This document shows, piece by piece, positions 1 to 9,932 of a stretch of 64,000 bases of DNA; position 1 is the first letter of the stretch; every line of letters begins with the position of its first letter. A program made the position numbers and the translations under genes. Source of the DNA: Bacteroidaceae bacterium. GTDB taxonomy: Bacteria > Bacteroidota > Bacteroidia > Bacteroidales > Bacteroidaceae. The notes beneath the pieces are model-generated. The model ran no database searches. It saw only the letters and a list, made by a program, of their open reading frames with translations, and was not told the origin of the DNA. The DNA lies in NCBI GenBank assembly GCA_017631315.1, contig JAGBTN010000016.1, forward strand, positions 124,001 through 188,000, read 5' to 3'.

Positions 1-46
1 AGTCGGGCAACTATACACGTTAAGTCGGGCAACTATACACGTTAAG
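1..46 (-). repeat. 22-bp tandem repeat array A (two perfect units)
   Basis: Two identical 22-bp units (1-22, 23-44) plus the first 2 bases of a third; the array may continue left of the window. On the minus strand the unit starts CTTAACGTGTATAGTT and ends GCCCGA. The same unit type at the same 22-bp period recurs at 8646, 25797, 37183, 42666 and 51613. There are no spacers between units, so this is not a CRISPR. It lies just upstream of the yccF-like gene. Confidence 0.85.
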
Positions 47-84
47 ATTTTATAATACCTTCAATTAATAAAATCACATAAAAC

Positions 85-453
85 ATGAAGACGATTGGAA
101 ACATTATTTGGGTCATTTTTGGCGGCCTCGAGATTGCGGTAGAGTACTTTATTGCCGGTATATTTATGATGCTTACCATTATTGGCATACCCTTTGGTTG
201 GCAAAGCATGAAGATGGGGCTGCTCGCACTCTGGCCGTTCGGTTCAAAAATCCAAGAAACGAGTTCACAAACGGGATGCCTGAATCTATTCATGAACATA
301 TTGTGGTTCTTCGTCGGAGGCATCTGGATATGTCTGACCCACATTGCTTTGGGCATCGTCTTCTGCATTACCCTGGTTGGCATACCATTCGGCATGATGC
401 ACTTCCGCCTGGCAAGACTTGCACTGTCACCATTTGGAAAAGAAATCGTGTAA
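85..453 (+). CDS. yccF: YccF domain-containing inner membrane protein
   Basis: A 122-residue hydrophobic protein of the YccF (DUF307) family, which are small inner-membrane proteins of unknown function. It is an internal duplication: the first half has GIPFGWQSMKMGLLALWPFG and the second has GIPFGMMHFRLARLALSPFG, each following a hydrophobic stretch, so about four membrane segments are expected. The ATG at 85 is the first start after the 22-bp array. No TAnnTTTG box is obvious in the short leader. The gene is alone and convergent with trkA, which ends 62 bp away. Family call is secure; function is not known. Confidence 0.85.
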   Translation: MKTIGNIIWVIFGGLEIAVEYFIAGIFMMLTIIGIPFGWQSMKMGLLALWPFGSKIQETSSQTGCLNLFMNILWFFVGGIWICLTHIALGIVFCITLVGIPFGMMHFRLARLALSPFGKEIV

Positions 454-515
454 GACGAGCCCCCTGGCTCAAAAACGAGCAAACAAAAGAATCGGTAATC
501 TAAGCGCGTAAGGTC

Positions 516-1898
516 CTAAAACAGATTGAATAAACCCGATTTCTGTTTGTTGAAATAGCGGTCTGTCTGCTTGATGAGTCCACTCTTGCAGAAGACCACA
601 ACACGGTCGCCAGCTTGAAGTTGGGTGCCACCATAGATAAGTGCTCCCTGATTCTCGCCACGAACATAACCACCCAAAGTAATACCATTAGGCAAACGCA
701 ATTCGCAGACTGGCTTCATACTGGCCAAACTTCCTTCGCCCACAACAACCTCAGCCACATCGGCACTGGCAACGGTAAGGCACTTGACGTTGTGAGCATC
801 TGCATCGAGCATCATCTGGTAGATATGTCCGGCTGCTATCATCTTTTTGTTTATGATAGTACCAATATCCAGCTTCTCCGCCATTGAGACATAGTCCATA
901 TTATCTACCAGTGCAACCGTCTTACGTACACCCATACGTTTGGCAGCAAGACAAGCCAAAATGTTCGTTTCCGTTTCGGGCGTAAGGGCACAGAAAGCAT
1001 GCATGTCGGGAAGACCCTCCTCAAGCAAGAGTGCTGTGTCGCGCCCATCGCCTTGAATAATACGGATATCGCTATCCTCAAGGATTTCGTTCAGCTTATG
1101 GCAACGCTCCTCGTTCTGCTCTATTATCTTTAAATTATAGAAGTCGGCCTTTCCTTCTGCCACATGAACAGAAGTACGTCCGCCACCCATAATCATAACG
1201 TTACGCACATCTGCATAATCCTCCTTTCCCACCAATTCGCGTATATATTGAATATAACGCTTTGTAGTCATAAAATAAGCAATGTCACCACTGCGCAACT
1301 CATCGTTACCCGTTGGGATAATGGTATTGTCATCGCGCTTGATGGCAACAATGCGATAAGGCGTCTGAGCATCACAAAGGTCACGAAGAGCAATTCCGGT
1401 AATGCGAGCCTTGTCCCAAAGCTTGATGCCTAACATAACCAATGCTCCGCCAGCCACCTCCCAATACTGTCGAACCCACGAACGCTTGATGCCATCGAGT
1501 ATGTCGCGAGCAGCAAGTCCTTCTGGATAGATAATAGAGTCCACGCCCATTTGTCTGAAAAGCTCACCATATTGGGGCATCATATATTCCGCCGTGTCAA
1601 CACGAGCAATCGTCTTACGCGCACCAAGAGTATGAGCCAACATACAGCATGTTATGTTGCGCGTCTCCTCTGGAGTGACAGCTATAAACAAGTCACACTG
1701 ATGGACACCACCTTCTCTCAAACCACTAATTGAGGTAGGAGAAACATTCAGTGTCATGAGATCAAGGTCGCCATTGGCAAGGAGGCGCGCAGTTTTGTCG
1801 GGATTCTCGTCAATAACGATAATATCCTGATCTTCACGTGAAAGAAGTGCGGCAAGATGTGAGCCAACAGCTCCGGCTCCGGCAATTACTATTTTCAT
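516..1898 (-). CDS. trkA: Trk system potassium uptake regulatory protein TrkA
   Basis: TrkA is the cytoplasmic NAD(H)-binding regulatory subunit that gates the TrkH potassium channel. At 460 residues the protein is the full two-repeat form: an N-terminal Rossmann domain with [10 protein letters not shown] at residues 7-16, a TrkA-C domain at about 140-225, then a second Rossmann-like domain near residue 232, where the glycine motif is degenerate (GGGRTS), and a second TrkA-C domain to about 455. Its ATG overlaps the dxs stop codon in an ATGA, so the two are translationally coupled. In many Bacteroidales trkH follows trkA directly; here trkA is followed by a convergent yccF gene, so the channel partner must be elsewhere. 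Confidence 0.93.
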   Translation of the reverse strand: MKIVIAGAGAVGSHLAALLSREDQDIIVIDENPDKTARLLANGDLDLMTLNVSPTSISGLREGGVHQCDLFIAVTPEETRNITCCMLAHTLGARKTIARVDTAEYMMPQYGELFRQMGVDSIIYPEGLAARDILDGIKRSWVRQYWEVAGGALVMLGIKLWDKARITGIALRDLCDAQTPYRIVAIKRDDNTIIPTGNDELRSGDIAYFMTTKRYIQYIRELVGKEDYADVRNVMIMGGGRTSVHVAEGKADFYNLKIIEQNEERCHKLNEILEDSDIRIIQGDGRDTALLLEEGLPDMHAFCALTPETETNILACLAAKRMGVRKTVALVDNMDYVSMAEKLDIGTIINKKMIAAGHIYQMMLDADAHNVKCLTVASADVAEVVVGEGSLASMKPVCELRLPNGITLGGYVRGENQGALIYGGTQLQAGDRVVVFCKSGLIKQTDRYFNKQKSGLFNLF

Positions 1899-3781
1899 GA
1901 AAGAGCTTTCTTTATAGCCTCTGCATCGAGACCAACAATATGGTACAGTTCCTCTGGAGTGCCGTGTTCCACAAAGCTATCAGGCAGTCCAAGACGTATC
2001 ACTTCCGGGTGCAGGTTATGGTCTGCCATATATTCTACAACAGCTGAACCGAGTCCGCCCTGCACGACACCATCTTCCACGGTAACTATGCGTTTGTAAC
2101 CCTTCCCTACTTCCCCCAATATATCTTGGTCTATAGGTTTAAGGAAACGCATATCGTAATGAGCAACAAACCGTCCTGCCTCCTTGAGTTCACGAACAAC
2201 CTCTGCAACGACATTTCCTATTGGTCCAAGCGTAAGAACAGCCACATCGTTTCCTTCCGTAAGTTTACGACCACACCCTACTGGAAGTTCCACCAATGGG
2301 CAACGCCAATCGGTAAGAGCTCCTCGACCGCGAGGATAACGAATGACGAACGGTCCGTTGTCTGGAAGTTGTGCCGTGTACATGAGGCAACGTAGTTCGT
2401 GTTCGTTCATCGGAGAAGATATTGTCAGATTGGGAATAGGCCGGAGTGCCGCAAGGTCGAAAGCGCCATGATGCGTTGCACCGTCCTGCCCTACGAGTCC
2501 TGCTCTGTCTAAACAAAAGACTACCGGCAACCGACAAAGAGCGACATCGTGAATGATATTATCGTATGCACGCTGTGCAAAAGATGAATATATGTTACAG
2601 AAAGGTACAAGTCCCTCTTTGGCAAGGCCTCCGGCAAATGTGACAGCATGACCTTCAGCAATGCCAACATCGAAAGTCCTTTCAGGCATCTCCTTCATCA
2701 TTATCGAGAGGCTGCAGCCTGTTGCCATTGCTGGTGTAATGCCAACTATCTTATCATTTTGTTTTGCCAATTCAAGCAATGTCTCGCCGAACACATCCTG
2801 ATATCTTGGAGGTAAACCTTCTGTATTGCAGGACAGACGTTCACCCGTTTCTGGGTCATATTTGCCTGGTGCATGATATATGGTTGGGTTCTCCTCTGCT
2901 GCCTGGAAACCCTTTCCTTTGACTGTATGAATATGAAGCAGTTTAGGACCCTTCATGTTCTTTATTTGGCGTAATGTGGCAACCAGTTCGATGACATCAT
3001 GCCCATCAATAGGACCGAAGTATCGGATATTGAGTCCTTCGAAAATATTCTGCTGATTGCTTAGCAACGACTTAACAGAATTGTTGAAGCGAAGAATTCT
3101 TTGCCGGGTATTCTCGCCTAAAAGCCCCCAACGTACAAGTTGCTGCGAAAGACGATAGCGGAGATTATTGTAGAAACTTGACGTATGCAATTGATGCAGG
3201 TAATGCTTCATACCCCCAACACTGCGATCAATGCTCATATTGTTGTCGTTGAGGATAATGAGAAGATTATTCGGAGTGCTGCTCACATTGTTGAGTCCTT
3301 CAAATGCAAGACCACCACTCATACTTCCATCCCCGATAACAGCCACAACCTGACGATCACCTTCTCCATGTCCCTGTGCTGCAACAGCCATTCCCAAAGC
3401 AGCAGAAATACTGTTGGAAGCATGACCGCAAGCGAATGTATCATATTCACTCTCTTCGGGTGAAGGAAAAGGACGGAGCCCACCTAAATGCCTATATGTA
3501 GAAAAGGTTTTGCGTCTCCCTGTAAGTATTTTATGGCCCGCTGCCTGATGGCCGACATCCCAAACAAGACGATCATAAGGTGTATTAAAAACATAATGCA
3601 AGGCTACAGTTAGTTCTACCACACCAAGACCGCTGGCAAAATGGCCAGGATTATTCGCCAGTTCTCGTATGATTTCCTGGCGAAGTTCATTGCATACCTG
3701 TGGCAAATCTTCTATGGGTAACGCTCTAAGGTCTGCAGGCAAGTTTATATTTGGCAATAGCTCTTGAGGCTCTATTTTCAC
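1895..3781 (-). CDS. dxs: 1-deoxy-D-xylulose-5-phosphate synthase
   Basis: DXS condenses pyruvate and glyceraldehyde 3-phosphate in a thiamine-diphosphate-dependent reaction, the first step of the MEP isoprenoid pathway; its product also feeds thiamine and pyridoxal synthesis. Visible signatures are the ThDP-binding GDGSMSGG...NDNNMSI, the pyrimidine-domain stretch [18 protein letters not shown], and [19 protein letters not shown] place the start at GTG 3781 (628 residues, reading [12 protein letters not shown]). A longer reading from TTG 3805 would begin inside the TATCTTTG promoter box at 3803-3810 and is unlikely. It is the first gene of a dxs-trkA operon and is divergent from the GSCFA gene. 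Confidence 0.93.
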   Translation of the reverse strand: MKIEPQELLPNINLPADLRALPIEDLPQVCNELRQEIIRELANNPGHFASGLGVVELTVALHYVFNTPYDRLVWDVGHQAAGHKILTGRRKTFSTYRHLGGLRPFPSPEESEYDTFACGHASNSISAALGMAVAAQGHGEGDRQVVAVIGDGSMSGGLAFEGLNNVSSTPNNLLIILNDNNMSIDRSVGGMKHYLHQLHTSSFYNNLRYRLSQQLVRWGLLGENTRQRILRFNNSVKSLLSNQQNIFEGLNIRYFGPIDGHDVIELVATLRQIKNMKGPKLLHIHTVKGKGFQAAEENPTIYHAPGKYDPETGERLSCNTEGLPPRYQDVFGETLLELAKQNDKIVGITPAMATGCSLSIMMKEMPERTFDVGIAEGHAVTFAGGLAKEGLVPFCNIYSSFAQRAYDNIIHDVALCRLPVVFCLDRAGLVGQDGATHHGAFDLAALRPIPNLTISSPMNEHELRCLMYTAQLPDNGPFVIRYPRGRGALTDWRCPLVELPVGCGRKLTEGNDVAVLTLGPIGNVVAEVVRELKEAGRFVAHYDMRFLKPIDQDILGEVGKGYKRIVTVEDGVVQGGLGSAVVEYMADHNLHPEVIRLGLPDSFVEHGTPEELYHIVGLDAEAIKKALS

Positions 3782-3802
3782 GATTTCATATATTTTTCGT
3801 TG

Positions 3803-3810
3803 CAAAGATA
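3803..3810 (-). promoter_or_regulatory. -7 box of dxs-trkA
   Basis: On the minus strand this reads TATCTTTG, a match to the Bacteroidetes TAnnTTTG element, 21 nt before the proposed GTG start of dxs. No clear TTTG -33 element is at the expected distance. Confidence 0.6.
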
Positions 3811-3832
3811 TGCTTTTTTACGGAGTTTTATG

Positions 3833-3840
3833 TATTTTTG
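3833..3840 (+). promoter_or_regulatory. -7 box of the GSCFA gene
   Basis: Reads TATTTTTG (TAnnTTTG), 26 nt before the proposed ATG at 3867, forming a divergent promoter pair with dxs. It also argues against starting the GSCFA protein at 3810, upstream of the box. Confidence 0.5.
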
Positions 3841-3866
3841 TGATTAGAAATCTACAAAAAGCAAGA

Positions 3867-4742
3867 ATGAAGGCCGAAGAAACAATTTTCCGAACTATCG
3901 TGGAAGTGCCGAAATGGACAAAACCTATGCATAAGAACCAACATTTCGTACTACTCGGTTCGTGTTTTGCACAAAACATCGGTGAAATGTTCCTAAGTTA
4001 TGGACTCCATTCCACATGCAATCCTTTTGGTGTAGTCTACAACCCCGAAAGCATTGCCATTCAAATACGTCAGGCCTTATTGGGTGACATGGAAATGCCC
4101 GTTTTTCAAATAGGAGAAGAATGGCGATGTTGGTGGGCAAACACACTTCTAACCGACACGGACGAGAATAGGTTTCGTAATACATTGCAAAATGCCTTTA
4201 CAGACCTTGGGAATGCACTTCGCAAAGCCGATTATCTCTTTCTTACATTTGGTTCAAATGTTTGCTATCGGCTTAAAGAAAACAACATGACGGTAGCCAA
4301 CTGCCACAAAGCACCAGGAAAACTTTTCGAAGAAAAAGCAATGGACACGGAGTCATGTACGGAAGTATTGCACAATATTATGGAACTCCTCAAAAAAGAA
4401 TGTCCAAACTTGCAAGTTGTCTTTACGGTTAGTCCATATCGCTATAAGAAATATGGTTTCCATGGAAGTCAGTTAGCTAAAGCTACATTACTTCTTGCAG
4501 TCGATAAGATATGCCATCTCTACCCTGAGCAAACGACATACTTTCCTGCATACGAAATCATGCTCGACGAGTTACGCGATTATCGTTTTTATGCCAACGA
4601 CATGATTCATCCTGCTCCTGTTGCCGTAAATTATATTTGGCAAAGACTGGTTGAGAACTGCATGAATGTAGAAATGCAGCAATACCTCAAAGACTATGAA
4701 CCCATTCGAAAATCTCAAATGCACAAAGCCGTTTGCACATAA
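3867..4742 (+). CDS. GSCFA domain-containing protein
   Basis: The protein belongs to the GSCFA family, named for a motif seen here as LLGSCFAQNIGEMF near the N-terminus. The family resembles SGNH-type hydrolases, but its substrate is not established. Other conserved-looking stretches are LTFGSNVCYRL in the middle and NDMIHPAPVAVNYIW near the end, the latter containing a plausible catalytic Asp-His pair. I use ATG 3867 (291 residues); an in-frame extension to 3810 runs through the likely promoter box. No signal peptide is visible with this start. It lies 21 bp upstream of murF-alr on the same strand, and this pairing hints at a cell-envelope role, which is inference only. Confidence 0.85.
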   Translation: MKAEETIFRTIVEVPKWTKPMHKNQHFVLLGSCFAQNIGEMFLSYGLHSTCNPFGVVYNPESIAIQIRQALLGDMEMPVFQIGEEWRCWWANTLLTDTDENRFRNTLQNAFTDLGNALRKADYLFLTFGSNVCYRLKENNMTVANCHKAPGKLFEEKAMDTESCTEVLHNIMELLKKECPNLQVVFTVSPYRYKKYGFHGSQLAKATLLLAVDKICHLYPEQTTYFPAYEIMLDELRDYRFYANDMIHPAPVAVNYIWQRLVENCMNVEMQQYLKDYEPIRKSQMHKAVCT

Positions 4743-4763
4743 CCATATAAATGATTCCCACAG

Positions 4764-7127
4764 ATGTATAGCACACACGAAATAGCAACCTTCATCGGTG
4801 CAAAAATAAAAGATACAAAGGAATATCGCATCGACTGGCTCCTAACAGACAGTCGTAGTCTTTGCTATCCAGAAACAACACTTTTTTTTGCCATCAAAAC
4901 AGAAGTTGGCAATGGTCATCGCTATATCGCCGACCTTTACCAACGAGGAGTCAAAGCTTTTGTTGTGAGCGAAGAGGTTGTAGGCGACTTCCCCGATGCA
5001 GAGTTTCTCTATGTTCCAGACACAATGCAAGCTTTGCAAAATTTGGCAGAGCACCATCGGTCGTGTTTCAACATTCCTGTTATTGGCATTGTGGGCAGTA
5101 ATGGAAAAACGTTAGTTAAGGAATGGCTCTATCAGCTTCTTGCTCCTGACTTTACCGTTACTCGCAGCCCTCGCAGTTATAACTCACAAATAGGTGTTCC
5201 TCTTTCCGTTTGGGGGTTATGGGAAAAGACGGAAATTGCGGTCTTCGAAGCGGCCATCTCGGAAAAAGGCGAAATGGCCGCACTGGAACGCATCGTCAAG
5301 CCAACCATCGGCATCTTTACTTGCCTGGGCACAGCGCATCAGGAAAATTTTTCGTCGATGGAAGAAAAATGTCGCGAAAAACTCATTCTTCTAAAGGATG
5401 CAGAAATTGTCATCTATCCCGCTCATGACGAAACCATAAAGAAATGTATTCAAGAGGCGAACCTGAAAGGCAAAATGATTCCATGCCCAAGCACAGGCAA
5501 TGCATTCGAAGACAACAAGGCACTCTGCCGTGCTGCTTGCAAAGAACTAGGGCTAGATGAAAACACAACAGAAGAACGCTTACGCTGCCTCGAACCGGTT
5601 GCTATGCGGTTGGAGGTAAAGGACGGACAAAACGACTGTACTCTTATCAACGATTCCTACAATAGCGATCTGAACAGCCTCGACATTGCTTTGGACTTCA
5701 TGAATAGACGTCCGGAAAAGACAGGGCGTCAACGAACACTTATTTTAAGCGATATATTGCAAAGCGGCGTTGAGCCACATGCCCTTTACACACAACTTGC
5801 AGAATTGCTTGATGGACGTGGCGTCAACAACCTGATTGCCGTCGGTGGAATTATTTCTGCCCACATGGACTGCTTCATCGGGTTACCATTCAAATGCCGA
5901 TTTTTTCCTACTACAGAAGCACTGCTACGTGACGAGATACTAACTAAACTCGAGCATCAAATCATTCTTATAAAGGGTGCACGCAGCTTCCACTTCGAGC
6001 GTATCACAGACCGATTGGAGAAAAAAGTACACGAAACTATACTTGAGGTCAACCTCAGTGCTATTGTAAAAAACCTTAACTACTATCGTTCCTTCCTAAA
6101 GCCTGAGACTAAGATTGTCTGCATGGTTAAGGCCGATGCTTACGGAGCAGGGGCTGTTGAAGTAGCAAAGACCCTACAGGAACACAATGTGGACTACCTT
6201 GCTGTGGCCGTAGCAGACGAAGGCGTAACTCTTCGCGAGAAAGGCATTACACAAGGCATCATGATAATGAATCCTGAGATGAGTAGCTTCAGCACGCTAT
6301 TCCAATATCATCTGGAGCCCGAAATATATAGCTTCCGGTTGTTGGATGCACTCATCAAAGCGGCCGAACACGAAGGCATTACAAATTTCCCTGTCCACAT
6401 CAAACTAGACACGGGTATGCATCGGTTGGGATTCGACCCAGAAAAAGATTTGCCAAAACTTATAGAACGACTGCACAGACAAACTGCGCTCATACCTCGC
6501 ACCGTCTTCTCGCATTTTGTGGGCAGTGATTCAAATGATTTCGATGAATACTCCTCCCAGCAATACAAAGTATTCCTAAAAGCCAGCAAAATGCTGCGAA
6601 CAGTTTTTCCCCACACCGTTCTGCGACATATGTGTAATAGTGCCGGCATCGAACGATTTTCAGAAAGACAACTCGATATGGTGCGACTCGGGCTGGGTCT
6701 CTACGGCATTAGTCCCTGCGACAACGGAACAATCAACAATGTCAGCACCTTGCGTACAACCATTCTGCAAATTCACGACGTAAAAGCTGGTGAAAGCATT
6801 GGCTACAGCCGCAGAACAATACTTGAACGCGACAGCCGTATTGCAACTTTACCTATCGGTTATGCCGATGGACTAAACCGACTGCTCGGAAATAGGAAAG
6901 GCTTTTGCCTTGTCAATGATAGGGAGGCGGAATACGTTGGAAACATTTGTATGGATGTCTGCATGATAGACGTCACCGACATTCCTTGCCAAGAAGGCGA
7001 CCATGTCACTATCTTCGGAGACAACCTCTCGCCTTCGCTTTTAGCAGAACGTTGCGGCACAATCCCCTATGAAATCCTTACCGGAATAGCTCCACGCGTA
7101 AAACGTATCTATTTCGAAGACAAATAA
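4764..7127 (+). CDS. Bifunctional MurF-like / alanine racemase fusion
   Basis: A 787-residue fusion of a MurF-type Mur ligase (residues 1 to about 420) and a fold-III alanine racemase (about 421-787). The ligase part carries the ATP-binding GSNGKT near residue 110. The racemase part has the PLP-lysine motif MVKADAYGAG near residue 453 and the second catalytic tyrosine in GESIGYSRRT near 679. Alr supplies D-alanine, and MurF adds D-Ala-D-Ala to the UDP-MurNAc-tripeptide. This fusion is characteristic of Bacteroidetes. A complete stand-alone murF lies at 11744-13048, so the fused ligase domain may be redundant or specialised. The P-loop neighbourhood reads GKTLVKEW here against GKTTTKEL in the stand-alone MurF. 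Confidence 0.92.
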   Translation: MYSTHEIATFIGAKIKDTKEYRIDWLLTDSRSLCYPETTLFFAIKTEVGNGHRYIADLYQRGVKAFVVSEEVVGDFPDAEFLYVPDTMQALQNLAEHHRSCFNIPVIGIVGSNGKTLVKEWLYQLLAPDFTVTRSPRSYNSQIGVPLSVWGLWEKTEIAVFEAAISEKGEMAALERIVKPTIGIFTCLGTAHQENFSSMEEKCREKLILLKDAEIVIYPAHDETIKKCIQEANLKGKMIPCPSTGNAFEDNKALCRAACKELGLDENTTEERLRCLEPVAMRLEVKDGQNDCTLINDSYNSDLNSLDIALDFMNRRPEKTGRQRTLILSDILQSGVEPHALYTQLAELLDGRGVNNLIAVGGIISAHMDCFIGLPFKCRFFPTTEALLRDEILTKLEHQIILIKGARSFHFERITDRLEKKVHETILEVNLSAIVKNLNYYRSFLKPETKIVCMVKADAYGAGAVEVAKTLQEHNVDYLAVAVADEGVTLREKGITQGIMIMNPEMSSFSTLFQYHLEPEIYSFRLLDALIKAAEHEGITNFPVHIKLDTGMHRLGFDPEKDLPKLIERLHRQTALIPRTVFSHFVGSDSNDFDEYSSQQYKVFLKASKMLRTVFPHTVLRHMCNSAGIERFSERQLDMVRLGLGLYGISPCDNGTINNVSTLRTTILQIHDVKAGESIGYSRRTILERDSRIATLPIGYADGLNRLLGNRKGFCLVNDREAEYVGNICMDVCMIDVTDIPCQEGDHVTIFGDNLSPSLLAERCGTIPYEILTGIAPRVKRIYFEDK

Positions 7128-7186
7128 CTTTCCAAGAACGTTTTAACTTTCATAATAACACTCTTTTGGCTCTTACATATAAACAA

Positions 7187-7215
7187 AAAAGGCCGAGCAC
7201 AAAGTTCGGCCTTTT
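7187..7215. terminator. Bidirectional terminator between murF-alr and the beta-helix gene
   Basis: A perfect 10-bp stem (AAAAGGCCGA at 7187-7196 with TCGGCCTTTT at 7206-7215) and a 9-nt loop. T-rich tracts lie on both sides, so it can end transcription of the two convergent genes. Confidence 0.85.
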
Positions 7216-7237
7216 CTTCTGAAGATTTTTTCAACTA

Positions 7238-8467
7238 TTAATTTTGTTTTTTCATATTTGCCTTTTTCTTTTGGGCTTTTAGGCGTTTCACCTTACCAGT
7301 ATTGTCATTGGCGAATAGTTGAGGGAAGTGCCCTTGAAGTTGGATATCAATTGGCGAGCCTTCCACCAAATTAGAGATAAGCGAAAGACGCGTAATGGTA
7401 TCTGGTGTAGTAAAGAGCATACCGGCATCGCTGTTACGACGGACAACATTTCCCATGAAAGTAATATCGTCGAACCCTCCAACCCCATTGGTTCCGCTGA
7501 CATTACTGGCGGGAGAGATATATACGCCATAACGATTGTCAAGGAACTGATTCTGACTGACGAGAACATCAGACATATAGAAATTGCCATAGAAGCCTGC
7601 ACCGGCATTAGAATAGACCACATTGTCGGTAATGCTTATATGGCGAGCACCTTGAATAGAGATGCCATGATTACGACCATTCTTCACAATATTGTTGCTG
7701 ATAATCTGTCCTTTGCCTTCCGCCATCGGGCTGCGTCCATTTATACCATTTCCGAATCGAGCCTGGTCTTCCACAAAAATTCCGTTGTTTCCACAACCAA
7801 CACATACGCAGTTGGTGATGATAAAATTCTCGTCCTCATATCCCCTAAGGCCAATGCCTATACCACTGCCGCCGCCTTTTCCTGGAGACCAAAGGCGACC
7901 GCCTTCGATTACTCTTACATTATTTATAAGTACACGGTTCAAAAAGTCAATACCCAACGATGTGGCAGGAGTTCCTTTCAGTACGAGGTCGTCAAAGACT
8001 GCATCGGTAATAGGACGAATGTTGAAAGCCTTGCAGTTAGTAATATAGTTCTTTGGCTTCATATCGTAGGCATCCACCGTAAAATGGCAGAAACGCACAG
8101 ACTCGATGGGTGCGAAAACACCTTGTGCTGTGCTCTCGCCAATAAACAACGACCAATTGGTATTGCCCTCCATGCGAAGTACAGTGCTCTGTACGGAAAC
8201 ACCTTCTAGAGCCACGCGCGAGCGCCACTTAACCGTACCCTTGAACGTATAAGTTCCAGAAGATAGTTGAATGAGACCTCCGCCCTTGGCATGAACACTA
8301 TCAACCAATGCCTGTAAGGCAGGAGTGTTGTCAGGATTCTGTGGCATTACACCATAATCGCAAGCATAGAATTGTACACCTTGTGCCCACAAAACAAAGG
8401 GGCAAAGCAAGCAACACACAAACAAAGTAAATAATCTAAAGGAGTTATTGGAAGATAATGTTCCCAT
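7238..8467 (-). CDS. Secreted right-handed beta-helix (pectate-lyase-superfamily) protein
   Basis: A 409-residue protein with a signal peptide at residues 1-29 (hydrophobic core ending FVLWAQG). Residues about 30-100 look like a Pectate_lyase_3 module (FYACDYGVMPQNPDNTPALQ, then GGGLIQLSSGTYTF). The rest is made of parallel beta-helix rungs such as NGIFVEDQARFGNG, NHGISIQGARHISITDNVV and YGVYISPASNVSG. Proteins of this fold include pectate lyases and other polysaccharide-acting enzymes, but no specific substrate can be read from the sequence. The C-terminal end is lysine-rich. A TATCTTTG box lies 58 nt upstream. It is a single gene bounded by the 7187-7215 terminator and divergent from the ABC importer operon. 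Confidence 0.75.
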   Translation of the reverse strand: MGTLSSNNSFRLFTLFVCCLLCPFVLWAQGVQFYACDYGVMPQNPDNTPALQALVDSVHAKGGGLIQLSSGTYTFKGTVKWRSRVALEGVSVQSTVLRMEGNTNWSLFIGESTAQGVFAPIESVRFCHFTVDAYDMKPKNYITNCKAFNIRPITDAVFDDLVLKGTPATSLGIDFLNRVLINNVRVIEGGRLWSPGKGGGSGIGIGLRGYEDENFIITNCVCVGCGNNGIFVEDQARFGNGINGRSPMAEGKGQIISNNIVKNGRNHGISIQGARHISITDNVVYSNAGAGFYGNFYMSDVLVSQNQFLDNRYGVYISPASNVSGTNGVGGFDDITFMGNVVRRNSDAGMLFTTPDTITRLSLISNLVEGSPIDIQLQGHFPQLFANDNTGKVKRLKAQKKKANMKKQN

Positions 8468-8525
8468 AATTGTATTGTTTCATGTTTCTAAACAAATTCG
8501 GCCATATCATTAATGAGCACGAGGA

Positions 8526-8533
8526 CAAAGATA
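8526..8533 (-). promoter_or_regulatory. -7 box of the beta-helix gene
   Basis: Minus-strand TATCTTTG, 58 nt before the ATG at 8467. No exact TTTG -33 box at the expected spacing. The rest of 8534-8645 is AT-rich and shows no other feature. Confidence 0.5.
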
Positions 8534-8645
8534 CAACTTAAATCTGATATCCACAACATTAAAAAAACTTTTTCCCCATAATTACGACATGTGACATCCA
8601 ATAGAAAATGGGAACAATATACCACATTAAAATGACAGCACATAA

Positions 8646-8730
8646 GTTAACACGTTAAGTCGGCAAAGTTAACGTGTTTAATCGGTCAACTTAACACGTT
8701 AAGTCGATCATGTTAACACGTTAAATAAAG
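8646..8730 (+). repeat. 22-bp tandem repeat array B (about four units)
   Basis: Units begin at 8646, 8668, 8690 and 8712, each exactly 22 bp; the last is incomplete. Typical unit: GTTAACACGTTAAGTCGG plus CAAA. The second unit carries the core in the other orientation (AACGTG rather than AACACG). The array occupies the divergent intergenic region between the beta-helix gene and the ABC importer. Confidence 0.85.
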
Positions 8731-8783
8731 AGTTCATACCGCCTATGTTTTTTGTTTTACTTGCATATTTGCTCGATTAATTG

Positions 8784-8791
8784 TAACTTTG
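8784..8791 (+). promoter_or_regulatory. -7 box of the ABC importer operon
   Basis: TAACTTTG ends only 7 nt before the ATG at 8799, so the transcript would be almost leaderless. A weak -33-like ACTTG lies about 20 nt upstream. Confidence 0.6.
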
Positions 8792-8798
8792 CACCACT

Positions 8799-9932
8799 AT
8801 GCCGAAGAATTTGCGCATCATATGGTTCCTTCTTCTCTCTTTTCTATTATTCTGCTGCGGGAAGAATAAAACAGAACACTTGTCAGAGGTTGGTGATACA
8901 CTCTCGCTCAGACACGCAAAAAACCTGACTATCGTCACCTTTCCTGAAAGAATAGACGTAACGATGCGCAACCCATGGGACACAACCGCGATTTTGGCAA
9001 AGTACAGCCTTGTCACCAAGCAACATCAAACAACAGAAAAGAACCTTCCTTCTTATAAAAGCAGAGAGAGGAAAATCATTTTTACACCTCTTGAACGAGC
9101 CGCAGTATTCAGCAGTGTCCATTGTGCATTGCTCCACGAATTGGGAGCAGACACAGCCGTGGGCGGTATCTGCGATTTAGAGTTTCTCAATCTTGCAAAC
9201 TACAAAGAAGCGGTAAAAGATGGCCGCATCACTAATCTCGGTAACAGTATGCAACCCAACCTGGAACGGTTGCTCAATCTCAACCCCGATGCTTTGCTGC
9301 CAAGCCCCTTCGAAAATAGTGGCGGACTTGGACGTGCAGAAAAACTTGGATTCCCTATTATCTGGTGTGCCGATTACATGGAAAACACGCCGCTCGGTCG
9401 CGCAGAATGGATTCGCTTCTATGGTCGTCTATTCGGCAAAGCAGAAATAGCAGACAGCATATTCTTTGTAGTGGAAAGCCGTTACAAAGAACTATGCAGT
9501 TTGACCAAAAATATACAAACCAAGCCCAGGCTCTTACCAGAAATGCCATGGAGCGGACAATGGACGCTACCCAGTTCTGGCAGTTACTCTGCAAAACTAT
9601 ATCAAGATGCAGGTGCGAAATACATCTTCGCAGACTTAAAAGGCAACGGCAGTATTCCCCTTAGTACAGAAAAGGTTCTGGATAGAGGGATGAAAGCCGA
9701 CATTTGGCTCATAAAACATCATGGTACGCTCAATCGCCATCAGATAAATACCGACACCCCACTACTCTCAAGCATCAAGGCTCCCATTTGGTGGTGCAAT
9801 ACCGCAGAAATGCCCATCTTCGAAGAAACACCCTTCCATCCCGAACTATTATTGGAAAGCCTCATCGCAATTATACACCCCAATCTAGGCATAAAAGCAC
9901 AACGCGAATACTTTAAGCCACTGGCAAACTAA
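8799..9932 (+). CDS. ABC importer substrate-binding lipoprotein (FecB/BtuF class)
   Basis: A 377-residue periplasmic binding protein with a lipoprotein signal (LLSFLLFCC, Cys about 19-20). It belongs to the cluster that binds iron-siderophore, haem or cobalamin ligands: long-helix architecture, with recognisable stretches AAVFSSVHCALLHELGA, NLERLLNLNPDALLPSPFE and SSGSYSAKLYQDAGAKYIF. It delivers ligand to the permease encoded directly downstream; its TAA shares one base with the permease ATG. No cobalamin riboswitch is possible in the very short leader, so the ligand is left open. The transcript probably starts within a few nucleotides of the ATG. Confidence 0.85.
   Translation: MPKNLRIIWFLLLSFLLFCCGKNKTEHLSEVGDTLSLRHAKNLTIVTFPERIDVTMRNPWDTTAILAKYSLVTKQHQTTEKNLPSYKSRERKIIFTPLERAAVFSSVHCALLHELGADTAVGGICDLEFLNLANYKEAVKDGRITNLGNSMQPNLERLLNLNPDALLPSPFENSGGLGRAEKLGFPIIWCADYMENTPLGRAEWIRFYGRLFGKAEIADSIFFVVESRYKELCSLTKNIQTKPRLLPEMPWSGQWTLPSSGSYSAKLYQDAGAKYIFADLKGNGSIPLSTEKVLDRGMKADIWLIKHHGTLNRHQINTDTPLLSSIKAPIWWCNTAEMPIFEETPFHPELLLESLIAIIHPNLGIKAQREYFKPLAN

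Noticed and set aside
8731-8798. Cobalamin riboswitch before the BtuFCD-like operon
   Set aside because: The promoter box is 7 nt before the ATG, leaving no room for an aptamer.
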